NCBI GenBank assembly: GCA_023055355.1
Contig: JALJCS010000038.1
Location: 3,410,001-3,474,000 of the forward strand
Direction of reading: 5' to 3'
DNA length: 64,000 bases
Source of the DNA: Agelaius tricolor
Lineage: Eukaryota; Chordata; Aves; Passeriformes; Icteridae
Shown here: positions 1 to 12,422 of the stretch, in pieces
How the letters are laid out: the number at the start of each line of letters is the position of its first letter
Position numbering within the stretch: position 1 is the first letter of the stretch
Program-made: the position numbers and the translations under genes
The notes under the pieces: generated by a model
The model's input: only the letters and a program-made list of their open reading frames with translations
What the model was told of the DNA's origin: nothing
Databases searched by the model: none

Positions 1-2639
1 GTTTGGCACAAATTCTCTGCGAGTCCTCTACAGCCTTTTTCTTCTCGGGTCTTTAAATGAGAATTATTTGAGTTGAATGTAAAGGAAAAGCATCCCCCAA
101 GCAGGGAGCCCCTGGGAGCAGGGAACGAAGGGAAGCCCACGTGTGTGCCATGCCTGCTTGCTGTTAGCTATTAATTTCTGTCTCCCGAGGTCTGACATGA
201 GCAATGCATTATGCAAAGGTTGTGGGAATATTTCAGACTCTGCATCCCGGGAGAACTACAATTTCAGTTTTACAGGGTTTGGGGTATTTTTTTTTCTCCC
301 TGTTTCTTTCAAATGTGTTATTTCACTGAGTTGGAGCAGTGGTTGTGAGTTACACAGTGTAGGGAAGGATGAGATGGGTCTGGCTGGGGTGGCCAAGGGA
401 CCAGTGCCTGGCCCCCTGTGTCCCCAGGGCTCTCCAAAGTGGGCATGCATCACATGCAGGAGCAGATGTGTGACCCCACTTGCATATTTGGGTGTAGGAA
501 AAACCTGTGGGGGTGGAGAGGGGCTAAAATTAGGGCTGGAGAGGGGGTTGGAAGTGGGGATGTGAGCCAAGGGCAACTGATGCTGAGGCAGCAGCCAGGG
601 GAGAGGTTGGTGGGTTGGGGAACACACCGGGGTTTGGGCCAACGCTTGGCATACCCTGGGCTGGGAAAAGCCTTGCAAAACATGAATTTTTCCAGCAGAT
701 CAGTCTTGCAACAGGCAGCAGCCGCTGGGAATCTTCTGCTCACCACCACTCCTTGGGATGTGGCACCACAGAGCCTCTGGGCTGGAGCTGGAGGAGGTGG
801 GGACACACAGAGCCACCCTGTCCTGTGACACTGGAGCCCAGGGGCAGAGAAAAGGCTCAGGCTGAGATGAAGCTGAGCAGGGTTTGGTCTGAAGGCAGTC
901 TAATTCTGGCCCAGGCACAATCCAAAGGGATTTATTTTTAGGCTCTGGGCTATCGCTGCTTTGGGTAATTGAATGGAAAATGTATATTTAGCTTCTTTGG
1001 TGATATGCTTAGAAAAATAAGCTCCTGTCACTGTTGTGGGTGGTGATTTGTGCCAGCCCTGCCCTTGCCAGTGCTGGGAGGCATCGCCCACCTCACAGCT
1101 GCAGTCCTGAGCCCTGGATCTCTTGGACAGCACAACTGGGAGCTGGATTCCAGGCTTCCTTCTCTTCTGCTCCTCAGAAGGATCTTGCCACCCATCCCAC
1201 AGCCTGTGCCCTCGCTGTGCAGGTGTTGAGGGCAGCACCACATCCCTGTGCCGTGGGTTATCCCCCCTGGCATCCCAGCTGGGCCCAGCACTGTCCCCTC
1301 AGCAGGGACACAGTCACAAAGGTCCCATTGGTGGGATCTGCTTTGTGCTGTGCCCATGGGAAGCTCTGGGGCCTCTCTGGTGTGGAAGCCGTGCATGAAC
1401 ACATGGCAGGGAGATGGTGTTTCCTCCCTGAAACACAGGTGAGAGCCAGAAGGGCAGCACTCCCGAGCCTCTCACACTATAAATACACCACATGCACAGG
1501 AACCCAGGGCTATTTTTGCCTCAGGAAGCTGGGATGAGGAGGAGAGCATCCCTCCCTCCCCAGCACGTTGCTGACAGTGGGACGTGCCCAGGGCCAGGAC
1601 TGCCTCTGGCAGAGGGTGCAGGGCTCCAGGCTGCTTCCCATCATCTCCAGGTGCTGGGAATGGCTGGGATAGAGCCGGTGGTGGGTGACCCCAGAGCCAC
1701 TGGACCCTGTCATGCTCTGGTTGGGCAGATAACAGGATAGATGTGTTGCCTTCTGCAGGACTGAAATCAGCTCCACACCCCACGGAGATCTGGTGATGTC
1801 CTGCTCCTCTTGCATGGGGAACACCAGCACTGGATGAGGCCTGGGAAGCCCAGCCAGGGTGGGAGGCATCACTGGGGCTGCCTCCTCCTCTGATCAGATC
1901 TCAGACAGCTCTCTGTGTCCTGACTGCCTCCTTGCTCAGCTGTGTCTTGGCTGGCACCACTTCCCTGGAAGAAGCCAAAGGCAAAAATTGCAGGGAACCA
2001 GGAACCATCAATGGCAAATCCCCAGCAGCAGCGTCACTAATTGCACAGATGTTATCACCCCCCCCAGCAGTGCCTGTCTGTCTCTGCATCTTCTCACCTC
2101 TGGAAACTGGGACCCAGAAATGTTTCTTGGCGCAGAAAAGCTTAAAGCAGAGTCCTGTCTTTGCCAGATGCTTGCTCAGTACCTACCTGTGACCTGTGTG
2201 TGTGCCTCTGGGTTTGAGTGTGTTTGTGTGTGTGTAGAAAGCACATTCTGCAACAGACAAATGGGAACGAAATATTTCAAGAATGTCTCTTAAATCAAGT
2301 AATCTTGGGGAATTTGACAGCCAAGGTCACCAATGACTTTTGGTCCTTGTTTGCTCAGTGTGGAGCCAGGGCTGGGCTCTGCCTGGGCAGGGCCCCATGG
2401 CTGAGGGGGGTGTCTGGTCCCCAGCACCCTGAGGAAAAGCTGTGTGCCTTGAGATCCCTGTCCAAGAGCAGGAATAGCTTCAGGACGTGGCTGGAACCCA
2501 GAGCTTCCACCTCAGGAGCAGCCCTGCCTGGGGAGTGCCTCTGCTCCGAGTCCTGGTGTGACCTGCTGGGGCACGCTCCGGCTCCGGCATTCACCGAGAG
2601 AAAAGAAAAAAGGGGAAAAAAAGTCAGCTCCTCGTGATG

Positions 2640-2930
2640 CAGCCCCGTAATTACCTGTTATTCTCACATCGAGGTAATTAACAATTAGGCAGCTGTCTGA
2701 ATCACATGCAGAGGAACAATCATTTCATTATTAGTGGATTCTATTTAACAGGTCCGATTTTCCCAGTTGTTGGGGTTTTTTTTTTTTTTTCCCCTTCCTT
2801 GTTCTCTCATGAATTATCCTCACAATTAAACCTGCACCAGAAAGAGGGAGGAGTAGTCCTAATATTTACTGAACCTTGCAAAGCATCACATTTCTCAGCT
2901 TATGAACCTGTCACAAGCCATCGGGGGGCT
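2640..2930. promoter_or_regulatory. AT-rich candidate conserved element
   Basis: AT-rich island in GC-rich surroundings, with several TAATTA/ATTA homeodomain-type cores (GTAATTACC, GGTAATTAACAATTAG) and an E-box-like CAGCTG. This is the usual look of a vertebrate conserved enhancer, but conservation was not tested. Confidence 0.3.
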
Positions 2931-3000
2931 CTGGTGGTGATGGGGAGCCCGTAACCCAACACCCTGCGCTGTCACCTGCACAGCCCCACTGGCTCTGCCC

Positions 3001-3023
3001 TGCTGCTGCTGCTGCTGCTGCTG
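3001..3023 (+). repeat. (CTG)n microsatellite
   Basis: About seven to eight uninterrupted CTG units in non-coding DNA upstream of NOTCH1. Confidence 0.9.
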
Positions 3024-4516
3024 GGAGCTTATTCATTTCACTGCAGATAAAAGCCATTATTTACAGTCAGTTACATATTTCCGTTGGCAAACCTCCTCCC
3101 TCAAGAGCAGGTTTGAAAACATCCCGCTCGGCAAACCCAAGCCAGGCTGCTCTCAGGGGGAAGCGCTGCCCCCCTGCCCGCCCGCTGCCCCCGGGGCTGT
3201 GCTGGGTGTCACCCCCGGATGGTTGTGGTTTGGGGGGCAGGGATAGCCTGGATGGGCCCCTCACCCTCGTGTTCCCTTTGCTGGAGGCACCTTGGGCTCT
3301 CCCCAGGGAGTGCAGTGAATGGGATGAGCTCCCCTTCCCTGAGCACCGCTTGTTGCTCCTGCATTGTTGTGCTTGAGCAGAGAAACACATTAATGTTTTC
3401 ATTTAAATGATGTTTTCATTTAAAAGCCATGAACACTTGGCACAGCCCAGGTCTGATCCTTAGAGTCATCTCCCATGGGTGCAGAGGTGGTTTTGGCCAG
3501 ACTGCCCAGGACTCTGCAGGGACAGGGACCTGCTGGGCTGCCTGGGGGACAGCAGGGATGAGATGGAGGGGAGGCATAATCCCTCCTCAGGGAAAATTTA
3601 GTTTTTATTTTCTCACCTTTTCACTTTGTCTCATGCCCCAAAGCAGGAGGGTTTAACTCCATCCCAAACCCCTGAGTCTGGGGTTTCTTTGGAGAGGGGA
3701 TTTTTTTGAGTTGTTTCCTCAGTTTCTGACTGTGCACCAGTCCAGCTCCAGAGTTTGTGTTTTCAACAGCCAGCCAAGGCTGTGCCCTTGCAGCCACCCT
3801 GCACAGGGCCAGGCACCTGCTCCACTCTCATTTGTTTGTTCCAGGCATGGAGTTAGGGATTTCACTGAAAAACAGGAACTTTGCTGGACAGCAGCTGCTC
3901 CTGGGCAGTGAATCAGCTCATCCCACTGACGCCCAGCGGAGCCGTGCCAGCGCCGCGCTCCCACGCCCAGGGCTGGCATGGCTGGGGTCCCCATGTGTCC
4001 CCAACAGTGTCCCCAGCAGTGTCCCCAGCAGTGTCCAGGTCAGTGGCTGTGACCACCCAGGTGGCAGCAGTGAGGGGTCTGTGGCTGCTGCCCCGGCCCC
4101 TCCACTGCACAGGAGTCAGCAGCCACGGCCAGGCACAGACAGCTAATGCCTTTTGTCCCAGCCTGACTTTTCGCCTCCCAGCGGGATTAGGATGGGATGA
4201 CCGGCAAGGAGGCCCTTAATCCCATTAGGGATCCTAGTGCAGCCCTGCGGGGCAGCCCTGGGAACCGGCCTGGGCTCCGGGGAGGCAGCGGCTGAGGCAG
4301 CAGCCTGCAACACCCCGTGCTGCCGCCATCCCGCTCAGCCCCGTCTCCACCAGTTCTCCCAAATCCACTCTGCTCAGAGCACGGAGCACAATGGCCTGGT
4401 ATGCACGGGCAGCGAGGGGCACACGGGCATCCACAACCCCTGCAGCCCCCCTGGCAGGGTTCAGCCCCCCACAGCCACCCACCCACCCAACAGCATTTGG
4501 AGCAGGTGGCCCCAAG

Positions 4517-4571
4517 CCCTTTTGGCCCTTTTGGCCCATTTGGCTCATTTGGCTCATTTGGCTCATTTCTC
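4517..4571 (+). repeat. 9-bp tandem repeat
   Basis: Six copies of a nine-base unit that drifts from CCCTTTTGG to CTCATTTGG. It makes periodic peptides in every frame, so ORFs here are artefacts. Confidence 0.85.
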
Positions 4572-5340
4572 CACGGGGTCACAGCTGAGCAGGCAGCAAA
4601 GCTTCTCCCGCCTGGAGAGAGAGTTGTTTTTCTCCCCCGCCAGTTGCGAGGAGCCGTGTTTGTGTTTCTGTCCCTTCCTGTTTACTCGCCGCCATCAGGA
4701 CACGCTTTGATGTGTTTATGCTGCTGGACATCCGTGGGAGCACGGTCCTGCAGCTCCTGCAGCTCCCTGCTCCATGGGGCAGGGCCATGGCTCCATCCAG
4801 GCCTTGGCAGAAGCCAAGTGCCACAGGGGCACAGCTCAGCCAGGTGCCAGAGCAGGACACCACCACCCTCGGCAGCCTCTGCACTCCAAAGTCCAGGTGA
4901 CAGCACCAGCCCAGCCCAGCTGTGCCAGGAGCAGACTCCAAAGGCATAAAATCCTGCCAGGAGTGGGGAGCTGGTGGTGGCACGTGGGTCCCACCAGGCA
5001 GCATCACCTTGTCCCCATGTGTTGGGACAGGGGGTCGGTCCCATCCATCCTGGGCTCCAGGTGTGTGTGGTTTCTTTCCCTCTTACAGTCCCTGCTTCCT
5101 CCCCGGCTGGGAATCTCCCCGCCCTGCGCGGGAGCTGCTGCATTTGAAAGGTCACCGGGCTTTGAAGTCGGCGGCTCGGGGCGGCAGAGGAGGGATCACA
5201 CCTTGCTGGCATCTCCCGGCCGGCCGGTTCCCAGCCCGCCACCCGCAGGCGGAGGTGCTGCCGGGGGTGGAACGGCGCACGGCCGGCCCGTGCCACCGGG
5301 CTGTGCCCGCAGCAAACACCCCGTCCTTGTGCATGGGGGA

Positions 5341-5545
5341 AGAGCCAGGGAACCCCAATCCCCCATCCCCTGAGAGGAGGAAGAGCCAGGGAACCCCAAT
5401 CCCCCATCCCCTGAGAGGAGGAAGAGCCAGGGAACCCCAATCCCCCATCCCCTGAGAGGAGGAAGAACAGCCAGGGAACCCCAATCCCCCATCCCCTGAG
5501 AGGGGGAAGAGCCAGGGAACCCCGAGCCCCCATCCCCTGAGAGGC
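5341..5545 (+). repeat. 41-bp minisatellite
   Basis: About five copies of a unit containing AGAGCCAGGGAACCCC, starting at 5341, 5382, 5423, about 5464 and 5508. The period is 41 bases except for one 44-base unit. It explains the 308-codon minus-strand ORF here. Confidence 0.92.
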
Positions 5546-5662
5546 AGCAGCCTCACCAAACAGCAGTGACCTCTCTCCCTGTGAAGGGGAGACAAAGGAT
5601 TCTGGCATCGCAGGGACTTGTAGTTAGATTTATTTTTCAGCCTAAAGCTAAAGAAAAACAAT

Positions 5663-5813
5663 AGTTACCTAGGAAAGCCAGTAGATGTAATCATTGTGAA
5701 CTTCAGCAAAGCTTTTGATACCATCTTTCACAGAATCGTGTACAGGCTCCAGAACTGAGCTCCATGATCCTGACGGGTCCCTTCCCACTCAGCATACTCT
5801 GTGATTCTGTGAA
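5663..5813 (+). mobile_element. CR1 LINE 3' fragment, sense
   Basis: Translates in part to NFSKAFDT, a reverse-transcriptase motif of CR1/LINE elements, and ends in TGTGATTCTGTGA, the bird CR1 tail. It is a dead, 5'-truncated copy. Confidence 0.75.
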
Positions 5814-8139
5814 AACCCACCAGGATTTTCTGGCAAAGAAATCTCTCACGTAGAGCTGCCTGTGAGCAGAGGTCTGGGAATGGGCTCTGAGGCTCCTCCA
5901 AACCCTTTGGAACCAGCTGTGGCACCACCAAACCCTGCAGCCAGCACCGGGCAGGGGATCCCCAGTGCCCCAGCCCAGGGCATGACAGGGGGTTCCTGCA
6001 GCTCCTGGGTACCCCAAGAATGGTTTGTAGGGGTTCTCCCTCCCTGTCAGGCTGTGGTGGGACACCCTGTGCCCCGCAGCCACCGCTCTCCAAGAGGAAA
6101 TGGCATCTTTGGGCTGATTTCTCCTGGTTCCCGTCTTCGTGTGCCTGGCTTTGATTCGCGGCCGAGCCCTGTGATAATGTGGCTGCCTGGGAAGGAAGGG
6201 AGTAGAAGGAACTGGCTATTGTGTTTGGCCCCTCTCCAGGAGGTGTTTTTGCTGGGAGGCACCAAGGTCAGAGCTGGGTGGGAAGCGTTCCCCGACAGCA
6301 GCGCTCACACATGTGCCCAGCCATGGCAGGGGGGGACAAAGGAGCACCCCCAGCACCCCAGCACAGGGCTGCCATTGAGAGTGCAGCAGCCAGCACACCC
6401 TGCATCAGTGCAGAGGATGTGTGGTCCTCCCTGTGTGTGTTTCAGGGGGCAAAGGACTGCTTTGCAGCCCTTCTGGAAAGTGAAACATCTCCCAGCCTTC
6501 CCGTTTCCATGAGGAAGGAAAGAGGGGGCGGCGGGTGGGAGTGCCCGTGAATGGAGCATCAGCAAAGGCTGCGGTGCAGAAAATCCTTTTTTACTCTCAT
6601 TTTGTAACCACTTAAGAATTTCAGCTGTCTTCATCCCGGCACAGGAGTCCCAAATCCCAGAGCTGTGAGAACAGAGCTGGCACTGAACTACCCCTGAAAC
6701 TCCCTGCTGGTATCAGTGGCGTCCCAGGACCCTGCAGCGCAGCCCCCCGGGGCAGCACAGCGAGAAGGGGCACGCCCAGATCTCTGTGAGTGATGTCTCC
6801 CAGAAAACCTGCCCGAAACCTCTGCGGGGCGAGTGTCCACATGGCATGACGTCTTTCTTGAGCATGAGCCCCGGGAGAGGCAAATCCCAGCAGCACAGAG
6901 AGGGTGAAACTGTGGGGATGCCAGCGTGACTTGGATGAGCTTGGCATTGCACCACGGTCCAGAAATCCAGTATCAGGTTCATGCCCGGGCTTGTGCACAG
7001 AGAATCACGCTTGGGTTTTCACTGCTGTGAGCGATGGTTTTCGATTATTTAATGGAGATATCAGAGGAGGTTTGATCCTGGCCCTTCCACACACTCCGGC
7101 GAGCAATTTACTTGCTGAGGTGATGAAAACTGCCTCGGCAGGAAAAGGGGGAATGGAAGAAAAAGCAAAGAATGCATGGCCTTGAAGGAAGATGCACATG
7201 AAATACGAATATGTCCCACATGTCCCCAGCACCAGGACAAAGCTGGACTGGGGTCTGCACTCCAGAGAGTCAGGGTCAGCCCCTGCATCTCCTCTGTGGT
7301 GTGCAGAGCTGTCCCCATCCCCGAGCTGGGTGCCTGTGACACCCTGAGGAACCGAGGCACAGGAGGGGGACACGCAGGGTCTGCAGCACCAGGGTGCAGA
7401 CAAAGGCATGAACAAGCATGGAGGGAGCAGGGACAGAGAGAGCTGCATTTCCAGCAGCCCATGTGGTTGGGACGGGCCTGGGGACAAGCACATTGTCACT
7501 CGCAGCCCCATAAACCCCAGCAGGCTCTGTTTACACAACAGAGAATGTTTCAGTTGTTTTATGGAGGTGGATAGGAACAGCACAGGGACCAAGGGGCCAG
7601 GGCCAGGCTGAGCAATGCCTGCCCAGCACCTGCTCTCCCCTCACAGCCCATAAAGACATTTTATTTTAAATATGACACAGATTTTATAGCGCAATTCCCC
7701 AGCAGCACCTTTCACCCAGGTACAAACGGTGCAGGCAAAGCTGCTCCTTGGGGACGTCTTCCCGCCTGTCTCTAATCCCTGGGTGAGAGTTCCTGAGCTG
7801 ACTTTACACACTGAGAAATGATGGCCAGGAGCAATCCTGCAATTAAAACCAGTTTCAGCAGCCTGTGAGGAGGAAAACTCAGCGGGTGCCAAGCCCAGTG
7901 CAGGAGCTGTGCCAGGGCAGGGACACACATGGCACCAATCTCTGCCCATGGCAGCAAGGACTGATTGTCCTTTGTCCCATCCCAGCCCTGGACATCTTGA
8001 TGGGACCAAATCCCACTGCACTGGCGGGAGGAAAGTAGGAAAGTCGTCCTCCATGAGAGACACAGATGTGATGCCAGAGCACTGTGGCAGAGGGATGGCG
8101 CTCGGTGTGGTTTAACCTGTGACTGTTCAGGCACAATGT

Positions 8140-9190
8140 TCCACTCAGCTCTTTAAGAAAGGTAAGATAAAAACAAATCAGGATTTAGGCAATTCTTGCA
8201 AATCCAGCCTCTTATCTCTGGTGCCCCAGAGAATCCTGCCTTAATCCCATTATGGGGAAGTTTGGGGATAGTTTTACCTCGCAGACTCCATGACCAGTGC
8301 ATTTTTATCTGCTCAGACTTTCCAGGATGCTCTACCTGCTTTGATTCACACTTAATTACTAAAAATTAGGTTTTTTCAGAGCATGAGGGAGGGTGGGGGT
8401 GCATGTACCAGCATGAGGAGGGCTAACCCTCCATGCTACTCCAAAATCCAGGAGGCAGAGCAATGCCAAGCCAAGCACGGTGGGGAAAGCAGGAGAGATC
8501 CAGTTTGATGTCTGCCTTATCAGTCTTATTTTTATTGCACCGAAGGTATAAGAGCAAAATATTGATTGTGATGATAAAGAGATGAAAGTGTCAAGAAGGA
8601 ATAGGCACACAAGTTACTCAGGCGATTGGAAGCCGCCTTGGTTGTATTTAACAGGCATTTGCCATTAAAGAAAAACGCCTGTTTTTATTTAAATAGCCTC
8701 GGGCAAATTTCTCACTAAACCAACTTTCCCACGCCAGCCCAGTGCTCTAACTCTGGTTTTTGGCAAATTTTTTCCTGAGCTGTCAAGGCAAAATATATAT
8801 AAGAATGCTGGTCTCACTTAGGTTTTTTTCCAGCCCCTGGAGACATGAAAATAATTTACAGATGTGCATTACCTGTTTATATTTGTATTAAGTTTTGCTT
8901 AACGGACATGATTTTCTTAGCTTGCAGTAACAAAAAAATATTCCCAGAGTTTCACTCATTTAATTTTAACTTATTAAAACTTTTAAACATGTGTGGAGGT
9001 TTCATGTTTTTAAATCACTAATCACATGGACAGTTGCCAAGGTTTCTATTAAAGCCTTTTACAAACACTATTTTTAAAAGGACCTAAAATCCCATTATTT
9101 TTAACCCCTGAAGACCACTCAAAAGAAAAAGTTTCTTTGGATTTATGTCTTATTCACCTCTTATTGCAAAAAGATTTATGCTGGGCGCTG
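8140..9190. promoter_or_regulatory. AT-rich block with an RBPJ-type motif
   Basis: One kilobase of AT-rich DNA about 3.2-4.2 kb before the NOTCH1 start. It holds TTCCCACG at 8726-8733, which is CGTGGGAA on the minus strand, an exact RBPJ consensus. It also has many TTAAT/ATTA cores. Enhancer function is inferred. Confidence 0.35.
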
Positions 9191-10487
9191 ACTTCAGCCT
9201 TCCTCCCTATTTTACTTTTGCTGGTAGGAGTCTCTGGAGGAGGCGTCTGGGAGAAGGAAACTTGAGGAGGTTCCCCACGAGGATCTTGCAGCAGATCCCT
9301 CAGTACCAGGGGAAGGATGGTACCAGATTAAATCGGGACATCCCGCAGCAGCGCCTGGCTGGAGGAGCCATCCTCGTGTTCAGGCTTCCATGGGAAACCA
9401 CAGAGGACCCTTTTAGCTCCCTCCCAGCAGAGCCTTTTCCCCAAGCAGAGCCCCAGAGCTGCAGGGTCACAGAGCCCCGGGGTGATGGCAATAAATAGAT
9501 GTATTTGACCTGCTGTGCTCGGGGGACGAGGCGACGCGGCTGCGCGGCCGCACGCCCGGTCTGGCTGTGTTTATGCTGTGGACACCACACAGACCCTTCC
9601 AGCCACGGAGCAAACCCAGGGCCAGGGCTCACCCCTGCCTCCCCATGTGCCTTTCCAGTCCAGCACCTCCAGGAGCAGCCTGGGACACAGGGTTGTGCAG
9701 TGTCTCCAGCACCCTGCACAGCCCTCAGCATCACCACCTCTGCATCCCCAGGTGGCACAGGCAGGGCACCCTGACAGCCCCGTGTCCCCAGGCATGCCCA
9801 TGATGGCTCAGAGAGGCAGGGGGGCTCTCCCAAGTCTCAGGGATCAAGTCCCAGAGCACAGCTGAGCTGAGTGCACAGCACTTTCTGCACATGGAGAACA
9901 AGCCCGGGCAAAGCTTTGGCTGGTATTTCCAGGCAGTGGAGCTGAGATGCTCCCTGCTCCGGGGGCTCTGACAGAGAGGGGGAAAGGGGGGAGATGGAGA
10001 AAGAGCACAGAGTCTCCATCTCCAAGGATGCCCAAGTGGAGGAACCTCAGGCTGTCCTCACACCTCCAGATGAGGCTGAGGATGGTGACAAGGTTGTGGT
10101 GGCACAGCTGGGGTCACATCCCACTGCCCAGTTGTTGTCACCATACTTGTGTCTGCAGGGAGGATCGAACAGGCAGCACCCACATTCCGGAATTGTTCAG
10201 GGCTTGGCTACCAGTGCCACCTGGACCCTGAGTGCCACCTGGACCCTGAGTGGCACCGAGCTCCACACAGGGCCCTGGCTCCCCAGCCCCTGTCAGGGCA
10301 CTGTTTTAGAGGCCAGAGTGGGGAAGGCAGGAGGAGCAGGGAAGGAGGGAGCCGCGGGAGCGAGGCACCGCTGCAGGGCTCACGCCTTTGATCTGGTGAG
10401 CAGACTCTGCCCTTCGGTTTGTTTAATTGTTTCACACTTGCTCTGGAAATAGTTTACAACAGGAAGCAGTGGGATAACAGCAGGGCT

Positions 10488-10522
10488 GGCATGGGATGGG
10501 ATGGGATGGGATGGGATGAGCC
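10488..10522 (+). repeat. (GGGAT)n microsatellite
   Basis: Five to six units of ATGGG with slight variation. It is not the telomeric repeat TTAGGG. Confidence 0.85.
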
Positions 10523-11557
10523 CGAGGGCTGGTGGAGAGGTACCCTGAGATGAGAGACACAGATGACCACAGTGTCACCTCCTTCCCATTAACCCATTGC
10601 TGATCCTCCTTCCCCTTCCTCTTTCCCAAGCTTTCAGCCAGAGGCTGGCAGCCATCCCTTCATGTCCTCATGTTTGGGAGCTGTAAAAGAACCATCCAAT
10701 ACACTCCAACAGCCTTGAGGTAGACACAAGAGTCCAATGGGATTTTTACCCACATCCCTGGAAGAGCTGGTACCCCAGATTCTCCACACTGAGTTTTTGC
10801 TCCCCTGACTTTTGCAGGCACTGTAGCCTCTCTGAGCAGGGCTCATGAGGAACCATCATTTTTAAGCACCCTCACGCAGGCTGTTCCCATCAGTGGTGCT
10901 CTGTGGGTACAGCCCTGAGCAGCCCCTGCAGCCATGGCTTGCACGAGACACCCACAAACACTTGTTAAGGGCTTCAACCTGCCCTGGGCTCAAGGCCTGG
11001 ATGGATTTCAGGTGGAGCATTCCAGCTTGGCTTTTATTTTTTTTTTTCAAACTTGACTGTGGCCCAGGGCAGCTGGGGCAGGAGTGGGGCTCTGGGGATG
11101 AGGGCACAAGGACCCCCTGTCACCACTGCTCTAACAGGAACCTGCACACACGTGGGGGTTGTGGGGCTGCCCCTGGGTTTGGCTTCCCCGTTTCTCCCAG
11201 AGTGTTTGTTTATTTGTGGATGCGGCAGCGCACGGGGCTGGCCAGGCTCTGCCTGGGAGTTCATGAGTTCACAGCACAAAACAAACAACATCCGACCCAG
11301 CTGCCGGCACCTGCGGGGGAGCTGGGTGGGAAATGGCTCCGCATACCTGCACACACCTGAGTCCTGGTGGGGTCAGAAGGGGAACCCCACACCGCGCTCC
11401 CCAGCACTCAGGGGATGGTCAGTCCCTGTCCTGGTACCCCAGCACAGCCACCCCATTCCCGTGGTTTGTGTGCCCCAGGTCCTTGCACGGACACACCGTG
11501 GGTCAGGCTGGCCTGGGGTCTCCTGTGCTCACTCAGTGGCTACTGCGGCCCCAGGGG

Positions 11558-11640
11558 CTGTGCAGGGACTGGGGGGGCTGCACTGGGGAAGCTGTGCAGG
11601 GACTGGGGGGGCTGCACCGGGGAAGCTGTGCAGGAACTGC
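11558..11640 (+). repeat. 34-bp tandem repeat near NOTCH1 promoter
   Basis: Two and a half copies of a unit with GTGCAGGGACTGGGGGGGCT, followed by diverged GCTGCACTGGGG copies up to about 11,790. Repeats of this kind give long spurious ORFs next to the CpG island. Confidence 0.75.
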
Positions 11641-12333
11641 ATTGGGACCATGGAGGAGCTACACTGGGATTACGCACGGTGTGCACGGGTGAGGGCTGCA
11701 TCAATACTGGGGTGGGGGCTGAACTGGGGTGTCCAGAGCTGCACTGGGGAAATGCGGGGCTGCTTGTGGGGGTGCATGCAGGCGCGCAGAGCTGTGCTGG
11801 GGCTCTGTAGTGGCTGCACGTGAGAGCTGTACTGGAGCTGCCCTGGGAATGGGGGGCTGCCCTGAGGGGTTTGGGGGACGCTGCACGGAGAGAAGGAGCT
11901 GCACCCGGTGCATCCGTGTCTGCATTCGGGGGGCTGCACCGGGGGTGTCCGGTGGCTGCACAGAGGGACGCGGCTGCCCCGGGGCTGCCCGTAGGGTCTG
12001 CGCGGACCCCGCAGCCCCACTCGCGTCCCACTCGGGGACCGTCCGTGGCGGGAAGGGGGTTCCCGGCGGCGGCCCCCCGGGCTGGGCAGGGAGGAGCGTC
12101 TCGCCCGTCCCGTCCCATCCCCTCCCGTCCCGTCCCGCCCGGCCCGCCCCGCACCGTCCCGTCCCGCCCCCCGCCGCCCGGCCCGGCCCGCCGGGGCTGA
12201 GCAGCCGCGGGAGGCGCCGCGTTCGGAGTCGCTGCTCTCGGGCGCGCTGTGTTTGGGGCTCCCGGCGGGGCGGCGCGGACCCGCACCGGCACCGGCTCGG
12301 CTCGGCTCGGCTCGGCCGAGGCCCCGCGGATCT

Positions 12334-12345
12334 ATGCGGCTGTGA
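12334..12345 (+). other. Three-codon uORF before NOTCH1 start
   Basis: ATG CGG CTG TGA lies 19 bases before the NOTCH1 start codon. It is only a uORF if transcription begins upstream of it, which the CpG island suggests but does not prove. Its start context is weak. Confidence 0.4.
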
Positions 12346-12364
12346 GCGGCGGGAGCAGAGCGGG

Positions 12365-12422
12365 ATGGAGCGGCTCCTGGCGCCCGGCCTCCTGGTGCTC
12401 CTGCTGCCCGCCCTGACGCGAG
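12365..12422 (+). CDS. NOTCH1: NOTCH1 exon 1 (signal peptide)
   Basis: Coding part of exon 1. It encodes [19 protein letters not shown], a classic signal peptide with a leucine-rich core, which directs the receptor into the secretory pathway. The donor is GAG|GTGAGG after the first base of a glycine codon (phase 1), as in other NOTCH genes. The exon lies inside the CpG island; the transcription start is not determined. Confidence 0.93.

Larger units (their letters stand above)
1..11900. other. Upstream non-coding region of NOTCH1
   Basis: No protein-coding gene was recognised. Many ORFs of 60-300 codons exist, but they lack known domains, overlap on both strands and follow GC-rich or tandem-repeat sequence. 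Contents that stand out are the tandem repeats, the CR1 remnant and the AT-rich blocks listed separately. In mammals this interval lies between EGFL7 and NOTCH1 and carries long non-coding RNAs; none can be called here. Confidence 0.6.

Noticed and set aside
3001..3023. CTG repeat as a disease-type expansion
   Set aside because: Only about seven to eight units in non-coding DNA; ordinary microsatellite length.
4682..5608. 308-codon minus-strand ORF
   Set aside because: Driven by the 41-bp minisatellite; the repeated GWGIGVPWLF peptide is a translation of the repeat.
10488..10522. Interstitial telomeric repeat
   Set aside because: The unit is GGGAT, not TTAGGG.
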